Numbered from the stretch's first letter, positions 15,804 to 25,403 are shown. The stretch is 36,466 nt of DNA from UBA6814 sp040753075 (GCA_040753075.1 JBFMHA010000031.1:1-36466); one strand, 5' to 3'. Notes: a model not told the origin generated them from the sequence alone. Translations and numbers: made by a program.

Positions 15804-15826
15804 CGGTCGATCGGGTTGACGGGTCG

Positions 15827-16570
15827 TTACATGTACATGCCGCCGTTCACCGCCAGGACCTGGCCGGTGATGTAGGCGGCGCGCTCGGACACCAGGAAGG
15901 ATACGGCCGCGGCCACGTCCTCGGCGGAGCCCATGCGTCCCAGGGGCACGGCCTCGATGAACTTGGCCGCCACGGCCTCGGGCAGGCCGGCGGTCATGTC
16001 GGTCTCGATGAAGCCCGGGGTCACGGCGTTCACCGTCACCCCGCGGGAGGCCAGCTCCCGGGCGGCGGTCTTGGTCAGGCCGATGAGCCCGGCCTTGGCC
16101 GACACGTAGTTGGCCTGGCCGGCGTTGCCCATCTGGCCCACCACCGAGGACAGGTTCACGATGCGGCCGCACCGCTGCCTGGACATGATCTTGGCCGCCT
16201 CGCGCAGGCAGGCGAAGGGGCCGGTCAGGTTCACGTCCAGCACCCGGTCCCAGTCCTCGTCCTTCATGCGCAGGATGAGGCCGTCCTTGGTCATGCCGGC
16301 GTTGTTCACCAGGGCGGACAGGAACACCTTGTCCTTGATCTCGGAGGCGAAGAACCCGGCCACGGCGGCCCGGTCGGACACGTCCAGCCGGAACTCGCGG
16401 GCCTGGCCGCCGGCCTCCCGGATCTCGGCCGCCACGGCGGCGGCCTCCTCGGGCCGGCTCACGTAGGTCAGGTACACCTGCAGGCCGTCGGCGGCCAGGG
16501 CCTTGGCGATGGCCTTGCCGATGCCCCGGGAGCCGCCGGTGACAATCGCGGTCTTGGTCAGTTCACTCAT
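15827..16570 (-). CDS. fabG: 3-oxoacyl-ACP reductase
   Basis: NADPH-dependent short-chain dehydrogenase performing the first reduction in fatty acid elongation. The 247 residues include the nucleotide motif TGGSRGIGKA, the structural NNAG, and the catalytic triad Ser142-Tyr155-Lys159. The C-terminus GQVLAVNGGMYM is typical. It lies 130 bp after fabH, the largest gap in the fab run, which carries a hairpin. No fabD is present next to it. Confidence 0.95.
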   Translation of the reverse strand: MSELTKTAIVTGGSRGIGKAIAKALAADGLQVYLTYVSRPEEAAAVAAEIREAGGQAREFRLDVSDRAAVAGFFASEIKDKVFLSALVNNAGMTKDGLILRMKDEDWDRVLDVNLTGPFACLREAAKIMSRQRCGRIVNLSSVVGQMGNAGQANYVSAKAGLIGLTKTAARELASRGVTVNAVTPGFIETDMTAGLPEAVAAKFIEAVPLGRMGSAEDVAAAVSFLVSERAAYITGQVLAVNGGMYM

Positions 16571-16617
16571 GGTGCGATGGGGGTTTCGGTTGAAGACGAA
16601 GCCGATTCCTTAACGCA

Positions 16618-16656
16618 AAACCAGGCGGACTTCAATCCGCGGACCCGGCCTGGTTT
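16618..16656 (-). terminator. Two-tier hairpin between fabH and fabG, possible attenuator
   Basis: A perfect 9-bp inverted repeat (AAACCAGGC at 16618-16626, GCCTGGTTT at 16648-16656) encloses a second 5-bp stem (16625-16629 with 16636-16640). Read on the minus strand the outer stem ends in TTTT followed by GCGTT, a weak intrinsic-terminator layout. It may lower read-through from fabH into fabG or mark an RNA-processing point. No strong promoter was identified downstream of it. Confidence 0.4.
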
Positions 16657-16699
16657 ATTGAAGAAACTTGCAATGTTGCGACCCGTGGCCAGCGGCCTG

Positions 16700-17689
16700 C
16701 TAGTAGCGCAGCAGGGCCGAGCCCCAGGTCAGGCCGCCGCCGAAGGTGGTGAGCAGCACCCGGTGCCCGTCGCGGATCACGCCCGTCTCCCGGGCCTCGG
16801 CCAGGGCGATGCCCACGCTGGCCGCCGAGGTGTTGCCGTAGCGGTCCACGTTCACGAACACCTGCTCGTCGGTGAAGCCCAGCTTCTTGCCCACGTAGCT
16901 GATGATGCGCAGGTTGGCCTGGTGGGAGATGAACACGTCCACGTCGGCCACGCCCAGCCCGTGCTTGGCCAGCATGTCTCGGCTCGCGCCCTCCATGGCC
17001 CGGGTGGCCAGCTTGAAGACCTCCCGGCCGGCCATCTGGATGAAGAAGTCCCCGTCCACGACGTCGCCCAGGGCGTAGGGACGGCCCGAGCCGCCGCCGC
17101 GGATGGTGAGCAGGTCCCAGTACTGGCCGTCGGCGCGCAGGTCCATGTCCTCGATCGCCGCGCCGCGGGCCGCGGGGTCGGAGGAGAGCACCGCCGCCCC
17201 GGCCCCGTCGCCGAAGAGCACGCAGGTGGAGCGGTCGGTCCAGTTGGTGCGGGTGGAGAGCACCTCGGCCGCCACCAGGAGCACCGTGGAGCCGGGCTGG
17301 AGCGCGGCCAGGGCGCGGCCGGTCTGCAGGCCGTAGAGGAAGCCGGAGCAGGCGGCGTTCACGTCCATGGCCATGATCTCGCGGCAGCCCAGCTGGTGCT
17401 GGAGCTTGGTGGCGGTGCTGGGGCAGTAGGCGTCCGGGGTCAGGGTGGCCACCACGATGTGGGTCAGGTCGCGGGGGGAGACCCCGGCGCTGTCCAGGGC
17501 CTTCCTGGCGGCCTCCCGGGCCAGGTCCGAGGTGGCCTGGCCGGGCGCGGCCACGCGGCGCTCCCGGATGCCGGTGCGGTCCACGATCCACTGGTCGGTG
17601 GTGTCCACCATTCCTTCCAGTTCGGCGTTGGTCAGCGCCTTCTCGGGAACGTAGAAGCCCTGGCCGATGATCTTGACGGGATGTTGCAT
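16700..17689 (-). CDS. fabH: Beta-ketoacyl-ACP synthase III
   Basis: Initiates fatty acid synthesis by condensing acetyl-CoA with malonyl-ACP. The 329 residues carry the triad: Cys114 in NAACSGFLYG, a His in ISHQANLRI near 250 and an Asn in DRYGNTSAAS near 280. The start at 17689 (MQHPVKIIGQGFYVP) has a weak SD. It lies 49 bp after plsX. Confidence 0.97.
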   Translation of the reverse strand: MQHPVKIIGQGFYVPEKALTNAELEGMVDTTDQWIVDRTGIRERRVAAPGQATSDLAREAARKALDSAGVSPRDLTHIVVATLTPDAYCPSTATKLQHQLGCREIMAMDVNAACSGFLYGLQTGRALAALQPGSTVLLVAAEVLSTRTNWTDRSTCVLFGDGAGAAVLSSDPAARGAAIEDMDLRADGQYWDLLTIRGGGSGRPYALGDVVDGDFFIQMAGREVFKLATRAMEGASRDMLAKHGLGVADVDVFISHQANLRIISYVGKKLGFTDEQVFVNVDRYGNTSAASVGIALAEARETGVIRDGHRVLLTTFGGGLTWGSALLRY

Positions 17690-17738
17690 GGCGTTTCGAT
17701 GGGTTTGCGCGCCCGGGGGGGGCGCTGCGGGAGCGGAA

Positions 17739-18773
17739 TCAGGCGGCCGGGGCCTCGGCCGGGGCCTGGCCGTGGGCCGCGAGCTTGCGGGCCAGGTCCT
17801 CGCTGGCCCGGCCCTGGACGAACCGGCCGGCCATCTTCACCGCGTTCATGATGGCCTTGGGGTTGGACGAGCCGTGGCAGACCACCACGATGCCGGTGAG
17901 GCCCAGCAGGGGGGCGCCGCCGTATTCGGCGTAGTCCGTGACCTTCTTGAAGCGCCGGAGCGCCCCGCGGGCGAGCAGCGCTCCCAGCCGGCCCCAGAAG
18001 CGGCGCAGCAGCTCCCGCTTGAGCACCTGGCCCATGGTGGCGGCCAGGCCCTCGGAGAGCTTGAGGGCCACGTTGCCCACGAACCCGTCGCAGACCACCA
18101 CGTCCACGTCGCCGGTGAACACGTCGCGGCCCTCCACGTTGCCCACGAAGTTGAGCTTGGAGGCGCGCAGCAGGTCGTAGGCCTCCCGGACCATGGTGTT
18201 GCCCTTGCCCTCCTCCTCGCCGATGGAGAGCAGGCCCACCCGGGGCTTTTCCACGCCGAGCACGCTCTGGGCCAGCACCTCGGCCATGAGGCCGAACTGG
18301 AACAGGTGCCTGGGCTTGGAGTCCACGTTGGCGCCCACGTCGATGAGCACCATGGGACGCTTGGCCGTGGGCATGATGGAGGCCAGGGCCGGCCGGGAGA
18401 TGCCCGGGATGCGGCCCAGGATGAACATGCCGCAGGCCGCGGTGGCCCCGGAGTTGCCGGCGCTCACCACGCCGTCGGCCTGGCCGTCCTTGACCAGGCG
18501 GCAGGCCGCGTGGATGGAGGAGTCCTTCTTGCGGCGCAGGATGTCCGAGGGCTTCTCGTCCATGCCCGCCACGTCGGGGGCGTGGACCACGGCCACGTCC
18601 AGGCCGGACAGGTCCAGCCTGGACAGTTCGGCCCGCACCTCGTCCTCCCTGCCCACCAGGGTCAGGGCCAGACCCGCTTCGCGGGCGGCCTGCACCGCGC
18701 CGGGGACGACCACGGAGGGACCGAGGTCCCCGCCCATGGCGTCCACGGCGATGCGCGGAATGCTATTGGCCAT
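17739..18773 (-). CDS. plsX: Phosphate acyltransferase PlsX
   Basis: Makes acyl-phosphate from acyl-ACP, the entry to membrane phospholipid synthesis with PlsY. The 344 residues include the N-terminal IAVDAMGGDLGP, VVSAGNSGATAA, IDVGANVDSKP and VCDGFVGNVALK, all diagnostic. The start overlaps the rpmF stop by 11 bp, so it is translationally coupled to a ribosomal protein gene. The C-terminus ends in an Ala/Pro-rich tail. Confidence 0.97.
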   Translation of the reverse strand: MANSIPRIAVDAMGGDLGPSVVVPGAVQAAREAGLALTLVGREDEVRAELSRLDLSGLDVAVVHAPDVAGMDEKPSDILRRKKDSSIHAACRLVKDGQADGVVSAGNSGATAACGMFILGRIPGISRPALASIMPTAKRPMVLIDVGANVDSKPRHLFQFGLMAEVLAQSVLGVEKPRVGLLSIGEEEGKGNTMVREAYDLLRASKLNFVGNVEGRDVFTGDVDVVVCDGFVGNVALKLSEGLAATMGQVLKRELLRRFWGRLGALLARGALRRFKKVTDYAEYGGAPLLGLTGIVVVCHGSSNPKAIMNAVKMAGRFVQGRASEDLARKLAAHGQAPAEAPAA

Positions 18774-18945
18774 CGGCCGTGAACAGCACCTGGCGGCCCT
18801 TGTAGGTTCCGCACTTCCCGCAGGCGGTGTGCGGCAGGGTCGGCTCGCCGCACTGGCAGTAGATGACGTTGGGCTTGGTCAGGGCGTCGTGCGCCCTGCG
18901 GCTGCGGGTCTTGGACTTGGAGGTCTTCTTTTTCGGGTTGGCCAT
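18763..18945 (-). CDS. rpmF: Ribosomal protein bL32
   Basis: 60-residue large-subunit protein. It starts with the usual MANPKKKTSKSKTRSRRAH and has the zinc-ribbon pairs CQCG and CGKCG, so it is the cysteine-containing C+ type. The SD AAGGAAGGGAG precedes the ATG. It is between yceD and plsX, the standard order. Confidence 0.97.
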   Translation of the reverse strand: MANPKKKTSKSKTRSRRAHDALTKPNVIYCQCGEPTLPHTACGKCGTYKGRQVLFTADGQ

Positions 18946-19017
18946 GGCTCCCTTCCTTTCTCTATGGAATGGCCGGCCCCGTGGCGGGGCGGCTTTCGGC
19001 GCGTTGCCGGAAAACGG

Positions 19018-19542
19018 CTACTTCTTGCCCACCTTGAGGCCGCGCAGGGCGGCCAGCCGGGGATCGCCCCCGGACGGGGCGCAGTCGCAGGTCGCGACGT
19101 TCAGGTCCGCCCCGCACGAGGCGCACAGGCCCTTGCACTCGGGCCTGCACAGCACGTGCGTGGGCAGGGCCAGCAAGAACTGCTCCCAGAGCAGTCCGGC
19201 CGCGTCCAGCTCCAGCCCGGCCTTGCCTTCGCGCAGCCAGGTGTCCTCGGCCGCCTCGCCGGGCTCGGGAAGCTCGTCCACGTACTCGAAGTCGTGGTCC
19301 ACCTCAACCCGGGCGTCCGCGGCGCAGCGGTCGCAGGGCAGCACCACGGTCCCGGAAAGCCGGCCCCGCAGGTACGCGCCCCGCTTCTGCGGGATGACGA
19401 ACAGGGTGGCCTCCAGGGGCTCGGCCACCGCCAGGCGCATGGAAAAAGTCTCCGCCGGACCGGTCCACAGGGACTGGTCCGCGAAAGAAAATTCCCGGCC
19501 CTCGGCCGGGATGTCAGTAATGGGCAACCACGCTCCGGCCAT
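19018..19542 (-). CDS. yceD: YceD/DUF177 family protein
   Basis: 174-residue protein of the family linked in E. coli and plants to 23S rRNA accumulation. It carries the family Cys motifs: CDRC in the middle and CRPECKGLCASCGADLN with CDC near the C-terminus, probably a zinc site. The ATG at 19542 is preferred because GAGG stands six bases upstream; an ATG two codons earlier (19548) overlaps that SD. As first gene of the cluster it heads yceD-rpmF-plsX-fabH. The exact role is inferred from the family and from rpmF linkage. Confidence 0.9.
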   Translation of the reverse strand: MAGAWLPITDIPAEGREFSFADQSLWTGPAETFSMRLAVAEPLEATLFVIPQKRGAYLRGRLSGTVVLPCDRCAADARVEVDHDFEYVDELPEPGEAAEDTWLREGKAGLELDAAGLLWEQFLLALPTHVLCRPECKGLCASCGADLNVATCDCAPSGGDPRLAALRGLKVGKK

Positions 19543-19562
19543 TTTCATCCTCGCAGAGGCGC

Positions 19563-19592
19563 CTTCTACAGGCGAACAATCGTCATTGTCAA
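19563..19592 (-). promoter_or_regulatory. Promoter for the yceD-rpmF-plsX-fab-rib-leuS cluster
   Basis: On the minus strand there is a perfect TTGACA -35 (19587-19592), an 18-nt spacer and TAGAAG as -10 (19563-19568, 4 of 6). The predicted start point is only about 10-15 bases upstream of yceD. It is the best promoter-like sequence found for the roughly 17-kb run of minus-strand genes downstream. Confidence 0.5.
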
Positions 19593-19748
19593 GGACAAAC
19601 CTCTTGCCTTTTCTCCGTCGATTGGATAAGGAGGCAAGTTCCCTGCGGCGGAAAGCCCTTCGCGGCCCGCCCCAGGCCCCGGAAAATCCCCCCGGCCCCG
19701 GGCCGGAACGATGTTTCGCCGCCAAGGCAAGTGAAGGAGGACAGTCCC

Positions 19749-19958
19749 ATGAGCATGCAGTGCGACGTCTGCGGCAAGAAGCCCCAGGTCGGCAACAACG
19801 TGAGCCACGCCAACAACAAGTCCAAGCGCCTGTTCAAGCCCAACCTGCAGAAGGTCCGCGTCCAGACCGCCAACGGCGGGGTGAAGCAGGCCAACGTGTG
19901 CACCCGTTGCCTGCGCTCGGGCGCCATCCAGAAGCCCGTGGCCAAGAAGGCTTCCTAG
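19749..19958 (+). CDS. rpmB: Ribosomal protein bL28
   Basis: 69-residue large-subunit protein of the Cys-containing type: CDVC at the N-terminus and CTRC near the C-terminus form a zinc site. Other bL28 features are GNNVSHANNKSKR and RVQTANGGVKQANVC. The ATG at 19749 has AAGGAGG eight bases upstream. It is divergent from yceD and ends in a strong terminator, so it is a monocistronic unit. Confidence 0.97.
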   Translation: MSMQCDVCGKKPQVGNNVSHANNKSKRLFKPNLQKVRVQTANGGVKQANVCTRCLRSGAIQKPVAKKAS

Positions 19959-19980
19959 GTTTTTTCTCTCCGTCCGGCAA

Positions 19981-20012
19981 CCCCGCCGCCCCTCGGGCGG
20001 CGGGGTTTTTTT
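19981..20012 (+). terminator. Intrinsic terminator of rpmB
   Basis: A perfect 10-bp GC stem (19981-19990 with 19996-20005), a 5-nt loop and seven Ts (20006-20012) form a textbook rho-independent terminator 22 bp after the rpmB stop. Confidence 0.95.
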
Positions 20013-20097
20013 GTTTCCGGCGGCGCTTCCCCCGAACCTCCCGCGCTCTTTCCCGCCCCGCCGCGCCCTCCCCGCCGGCCGAACCCCTTGCCGCAGG

Positions 20098-20127
20098 TGG
20101 ACAATCGCGCCGGCCCGGCGGTATAGT
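20098..20127 (+). promoter_or_regulatory. Sigma70-type promoter of the PilZ gene
   Basis: TGGACA (-35, 20098-20103, 5 of 6) and TATAGT (-10, 20122-20127, 5 of 6) are separated by 18 bp, about 80 bp upstream of the PilZ start and downstream of the rpmB terminator. It may also drive glnS, since no terminator lies between the two genes. Confidence 0.7.
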
Positions 20128-20206
20128 TCCTGGAGCGTCCGGCCCGGAAGGCGGAGACGCCGCGCGTCTCCCGCTCCGGGCGACGCCCTGCAAAAAGGAG
20201 AGGACC

Positions 20207-20554
20207 ATGCCCGAACGCCGCCGCTGGGAACGCTTCATCCTTCGCCTGGCCGGCCGGCCCGGCCGGCCGCGCTGCAGCGCCGACGTGGCCGGCATGGCGC
20301 TGGCCTGCGAGGTCGCCGACCTCTCCTGCGGCGGGATGCGCCTGGCCGTCTCCGATCCCGAGGCGCGCATGGGCCTGCTCCACGAGGGCCAGCGCGTGGA
20401 GCTGGCCGCCTTCGAGGAGGAGCGCCTCGCCTTCCTGGCCGGCAAGCGCGGCATCGTGAGCTGGATCCGGCCCGCGGAGCGCGAGTTCGGCGTGTGCTTC
20501 GACGCCGTGGAGAGCAAGACCCGCATCCAGGAGCTGGCCCTCCCTTCCCGTTGA
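20207..20554 (+). CDS. Small single-domain PilZ protein (c-di-GMP binding)
   Basis: 115-residue protein made almost only of a PilZ domain. The c-di-GMP-binding elements are both present: RxxxR as R5-R9 (RRWER) and D38-L-S40-C-G-G43 (DLSCGG). The start is supported by AAGGAGAGG just before the ATG. With no output domain it probably acts by binding a partner. Its targets cannot be told; a chemoreceptor gene lies 2 kb downstream but on the other strand. PilZ assignment is motif-based. Confidence 0.82.
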   Translation: MPERRRWERFILRLAGRPGRPRCSADVAGMALACEVADLSCGGMRLAVSDPEARMGLLHEGQRVELAAFEEERLAFLAGKRGIVSWIRPAEREFGVCFDAVESKTRIQELALPSR

Positions 20555-20632
20555 CCGCACCGCCTCCCGCCGGTATGCAACATCTCCGCCCCCCGCGGGC
20601 GGCCATCCCATCATTGAAAGAAGGACCACGCC

Positions 20633-22330
<1,698 letters not shown>

Positions 22331-22371
22331 GGGCGAGGCCGGAAGAGACGGCCGGAAGCATGCCGCAGCAA

Positions 22372-22405
22372 GGCGCGGGCGATTCGCAAGTCGCCCGCGC
22401 CTTTT
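22372..22405 (+). terminator. Intrinsic terminator of glnS
   Basis: An 11-bp perfect stem (22372-22382 with 22391-22401) and an 8-nt loop, followed by TTTTCTT, lie about 40 bp after the glnS stop. Confidence 0.85.
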
Positions 22406-22480
22406 CTTGATCTTCGCGGCAGTTCGGGAAGCCGGAAGCGGCGCGCGGGCCGATCCCCGTCCGGGATTCCCGGATGAGCC

Positions 22481-22521
22481 AAAAGGAGGCGCCCGGCCCG
22501 CCGTAGCGGCGGACCGGGCGC
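22481..22521 (-). terminator. Probable terminator of the chemoreceptor transcript
   Basis: On the minus strand, 27 bp after the chemoreceptor stop, an 8-bp stem (22489-22496 with 22514-22521), one G-T pair and a further 5 bp (22498-22502 with 22508-22512) close a 5-nt loop. The stem is followed by CTCCTTTT. The four-base delay before the Ts makes it somewhat weaker than the glnS terminator it faces. Confidence 0.65.
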
Positions 22522-22547
22522 ATGGCGTCGTCTTGGCCGGCGCCCGG

Positions 22548-24572
22548 CTATCCGCTGATATCGGCCACGATGACGTTGAGCTCCTGGGCCAGGCGGGCCA
22601 GGTCGGACACGGCCCGGGCCGAGTGGTTCATGGCCTCGGCGGTCTCCGCGGCGATGCGGCTCACGTCCTCGGTGGTGTGGCTGATCTCCTCGCTGGCCGC
22701 GGACTGCTCCTCGCTGGCCGTGGCGATGGCCCGCACCTGGTCCGCGGTGGCCTCCACCATCTCCGTGATCTCGCGCAGGATCGCGCCCGAGCGCCGGACC
22801 TGCTCGGAGCTCTCGGAGATGGCCCGCAGCGTGGCCTGGGCGTTGGACGCGCTCTTCTTCACCGAGTTCTGCACCGCCTGGATGGAGCGGCCCACGTCCG
22901 AGGTGGCGGCCTGGGTCTTCTCGGCCAGCTTGCGCACCTCGTCGGCCACCACGGCGAAGCCGCGGCCGGCGTCGCCGGCGCGGGCCGCCTCGATGGCCGC
23001 GTTCAGGGCCAGCAGGTTGGTCTGGTCCGCGATGTCCGAGATCACGCCCATGATCCGGCCGATGTCCTCGGCCTCCCGGCCCAGTTCGGTCATGTCGTTG
23101 CCCAGCTCCTCGGAGTGCTTGGCCAGGGAGTTGATGTTGGCCACCGCCGACTCCACCTGGGCCAGGCCTTCGCTGGCCTTGCCCTTGGCCTTGTCCGCCA
23201 GCTCCGCGGCGGTGGAGGCGTTGCGGGCCACGTCCATCACCGAGACGTTCATCTGCTCCATGGCGGTGGCCGCCTCGGAGGTGCGCTGCCGCTGGGACTC
23301 GGTGCCGCGGCTGGACTCCTCCACCTGGGCGGCCAGCTCGTCCGCGGCCGAGGCCACCGAGCTGGCTATGCCGCTGGCCGAGGCCGCGGCCTTGGCGATC
23401 TTCTCGTTCTGGGCCGCGATCTGCTTCTGCTGCCGCTTGATCTCGGTGAGGTCGGTGTAGATGGTGAACGCGCCGATGAGCGTTCCGTCCAGGTCCAGGA
23501 GCGGCGCCGAGTCGATGCGCACGATGCGCACGTCGCCCTTGCGGGTGTGCATCTCCCGCTCCGCGCCCACCACCGGCTTGCGGCTCTCCAGGGCGCGGCC
23601 GGTGGCGGTGCCCTCGCGCCGCCCGCCGTAGAAGAACTCGTCCACCCGGCCGCCCAGGTAGTCCCCGGCCCGGCCGCGGATCTCCATGATGTCCAGCAGG
23701 GCCTGGTTGATGAAGGTCATGCGCATCTCGGTGTCCACCACCACGCAGGGCATGGTCATGCCGTCCAGGATGCCCTGGGCGAAGCCCAGCCGGTTCTTGA
23801 GGTCGCCGACCATGGAGTGCAGGTTGCCCGCCAGGTGGGCCAGCTCGTCCTGGCCCGGCACGTGGAAGGAGCGGTTGTAGTCGCCCTTGGCCACGCCGTC
23901 GCTGGCCGCGGTGATGACCCCGATGCGGCGCAGCAGGGAGGAGCGCACGAAGCCCAGGATGCCGGCCAGCAGCGCGGCCAGGCCGGCCAGGGAGATCCCC
24001 ACGCTGATCCAGGTCCGCTGGACGATGCCGTCCATGGTGTGGGACACGTCCTCGACCACCAGGATCTGGCCCAGGATGGGCTCGCTGGACCCGTGGCAGT
24101 GGTGGCAGGCCGGGGTGTTGGGGATCGTGGCCATGTAGGCGGCGAGATCCTTGCCCCCCTCCTGGAACATGAGGCTGGCCTCGGAATTCTTCGTGAGCCC
24201 GGCTTCGAGGGCGGCCTGGAGCTCCCGGTCCCGGACCACGGAGGTCAGGTCCTGGCGCTCGGCCGAGGGCGCCGTGGAGTAGGTCACGCTCCCCTTGAAG
24301 TTGGTCAGGTAGATGCTGATGTCCGGGTGCTCCTTGGCGATCTGGGCGATGCGCCTCCGGGTGCCCTCGTCGTCGCCGACCACCATGGGCCTCTCGATGG
24401 CCGCGCGCAGGAGTTCGGCGGAGTTCTTCTCGGCCTCCTGCAGGAGCCCGACCATGGCCGAGCGCTGGCCGCTCGCGGTGATGAAGCCCTGCACCGCGAA
24501 CACCGCCAGGGCGATGCCGGCCACGATGAACCCGACCTTGAGGTTGAGCTTCCTGGATATGATCTGCAACAT
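22548..24572 (-). CDS. Methyl-accepting chemotaxis protein with periplasmic c-type heme motif
   Basis: 674-residue inner-membrane chemoreceptor. Order: TM1 (about 14-33), a periplasmic domain (34-187), TM2 (188-210), HAMP (about 210-265), a PAS domain (about 270-380, FAQGILDGMTMPCVVVD onward) and a long MA signalling domain with the CheA/CheW-contacting tip DQTNLLALNAAIEAARAG near 515-535. The periplasmic domain contains CHHCH at 156-160, a CxxCH motif for covalent heme c close to TM2. That layout is like Desulfovibrio DcrA, a heme chemoreceptor reported to respond to oxygen or redox state. No CheR/CheB tether pentapeptide ends the protein. It starts 9 bp after a tetraheme cytochrome gene, with GGGGGAGG upstream. 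Ligand is inferred. Confidence 0.93.
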   Translation of the reverse strand: MLQIISRKLNLKVGFIVAGIALAVFAVQGFITASGQRSAMVGLLQEAEKNSAELLRAAIERPMVVGDDEGTRRRIAQIAKEHPDISIYLTNFKGSVTYSTAPSAERQDLTSVVRDRELQAALEAGLTKNSEASLMFQEGGKDLAAYMATIPNTPACHHCHGSSEPILGQILVVEDVSHTMDGIVQRTWISVGISLAGLAALLAGILGFVRSSLLRRIGVITAASDGVAKGDYNRSFHVPGQDELAHLAGNLHSMVGDLKNRLGFAQGILDGMTMPCVVVDTEMRMTFINQALLDIMEIRGRAGDYLGGRVDEFFYGGRREGTATGRALESRKPVVGAEREMHTRKGDVRIVRIDSAPLLDLDGTLIGAFTIYTDLTEIKRQQKQIAAQNEKIAKAAASASGIASSVASAADELAAQVEESSRGTESQRQRTSEAATAMEQMNVSVMDVARNASTAAELADKAKGKASEGLAQVESAVANINSLAKHSEELGNDMTELGREAEDIGRIMGVISDIADQTNLLALNAAIEAARAGDAGRGFAVVADEVRKLAEKTQAATSDVGRSIQAVQNSVKKSASNAQATLRAISESSEQVRRSGAILREITEMVEATADQVRAIATASEEQSAASEEISHTTEDVSRIAAETAEAMNHSARAVSDLARLAQELNVIVADISG

Positions 24573-24581
24573 GGCCTCCCC

Positions 24582-25037
24582 CTACTTGTGCGCCCCGGAA
24601 TAGAGCAGGGGCTTGAAGTTGAAGTCTCCGATGCGCTCGGCGCTGTGGCAGTCGAGGCAGGCCTTCAGGTCGGGCTTGCGGGTGATGCTCCCCGGGTCGC
24701 CGGCCGCCGCGTGCGCGGAGCCCGGGCCGTGGCAGGTCTCGCAGCCCACGTCGGCCAGGTCCGGCGTGCTCTTGGGGTCCACGAACCCGCCGGGCTTGCC
24801 GTAGCCCGTGGTGTGGCAGGCGTAGCAGCCCTTGAGCTCCTCTGGCTTGAGGTCGGAGCGCATCTTCTCCACCCCGCGGAAGGAATGGGGCTTCTTGGAG
24901 TCCTTCTGGAAGGAGTCGTACTCCTCCTGATGGCACTCGGCGCAGGCCTTGGAGCCCACGTAGGTCAGGCCGCCGGCCAGGGCCGGGCCGGCGCAGAGGC
25001 AGAACAGGGCCAGGCAGATCAACGGATGCTTCGCCAT
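24582..25037 (-). CDS. Periplasmic tetraheme cytochrome c (c554-like)
   Basis: 151-residue protein with a Sec signal (about residues 1-21, cut after ALA). Four CxxCH heme sites are CAECH (32-36), CYACH (71-75), CETCH (99-103) and CLDCH (127-131). His51, His109 and His150 are spaced as possible distal ligands. GCETCHGPGSAH is typical of the cytochrome c554-like family. The start has GGAG five bases upstream. It is the first gene of a two-gene unit with the heme chemoreceptor, which suggests they share a redox signal or an electron partner. Confidence 0.92.
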   Translation of the reverse strand: MAKHPLICLALFCLCAGPALAGGLTYVGSKACAECHQEEYDSFQKDSKKPHSFRGVEKMRSDLKPEELKGCYACHTTGYGKPGGFVDPKSTPDLADVGCETCHGPGSAHAAAGDPGSITRKPDLKACLDCHSAERIGDFNFKPLLYSGAHK

Positions 25038-25403
25038 AACGACTCCGTCTGGTCACGCGCGCGGCGGTGCAGGGCGGTCGCAGGCGGTCTCCCGTCCTCG
25101 ACGGGCCGCCCGGGCCGCGCGCATGGGCAAAGGGTTCCAGCGCCGCAGGACGAAACCGGCCGGCGCCGTCGCGCCACGCGCAGGTGAGGAGGCTCCGGTC
25201 CCGCATGGCGGAATCCGGCCGTTTCCATCTTGCCACACGCATGGAGGAAATGGAACGATATTGAAAGGAATTTCCCTGCCGGATCGAGGAGATTTGTCAA
25301 TGTGTTATTTATTCCCAGCGGGTTCAATGGGTTGAGTGACCGTTCGGTCACCCTCGCCGCCCGCCGCTTCCTTTCGCTGCTGCGCAGCGGCGCGGGGGAG
25401 ACC
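25038..25403. other. Intergenic region upstream of the cytochrome gene and downstream of the permease
   Basis: 366 bp without a supportable gene. It holds a perfect-arm palindrome (25336-25351) and, on the minus strand, TTGACA at 25295-25300 without a convincing -10 at 16-18 bp. The part from about 25240 to 25335 is clearly more AT-rich than its surroundings. The promoter of the cytochrome/chemoreceptor unit must lie here or further upstream. No intrinsic terminator for the permease was found. Confidence 0.6.
25336..25351. promoter_or_regulatory. TetR-operator-like palindrome
   Basis: GTGACCG-TT-CGGTCAC is a dyad of two perfect 7-bp arms around TT. TGAC...GTCA dyads of this size are common operators of TetR/AcrR repressors. 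It lies 52 bp past the permease stop and about 300 bp upstream of the cytochrome start; no tetR-like gene is in the window. Confidence 0.45.

Noticed and set aside
25019..25351. 110-codon frame starting MTERS at the palindrome
   Set aside because: Starts with GTG inside the palindrome, has no SD, no recognisable domain, and overlaps the cytochrome start; its TetR-like first residues are coincidental.
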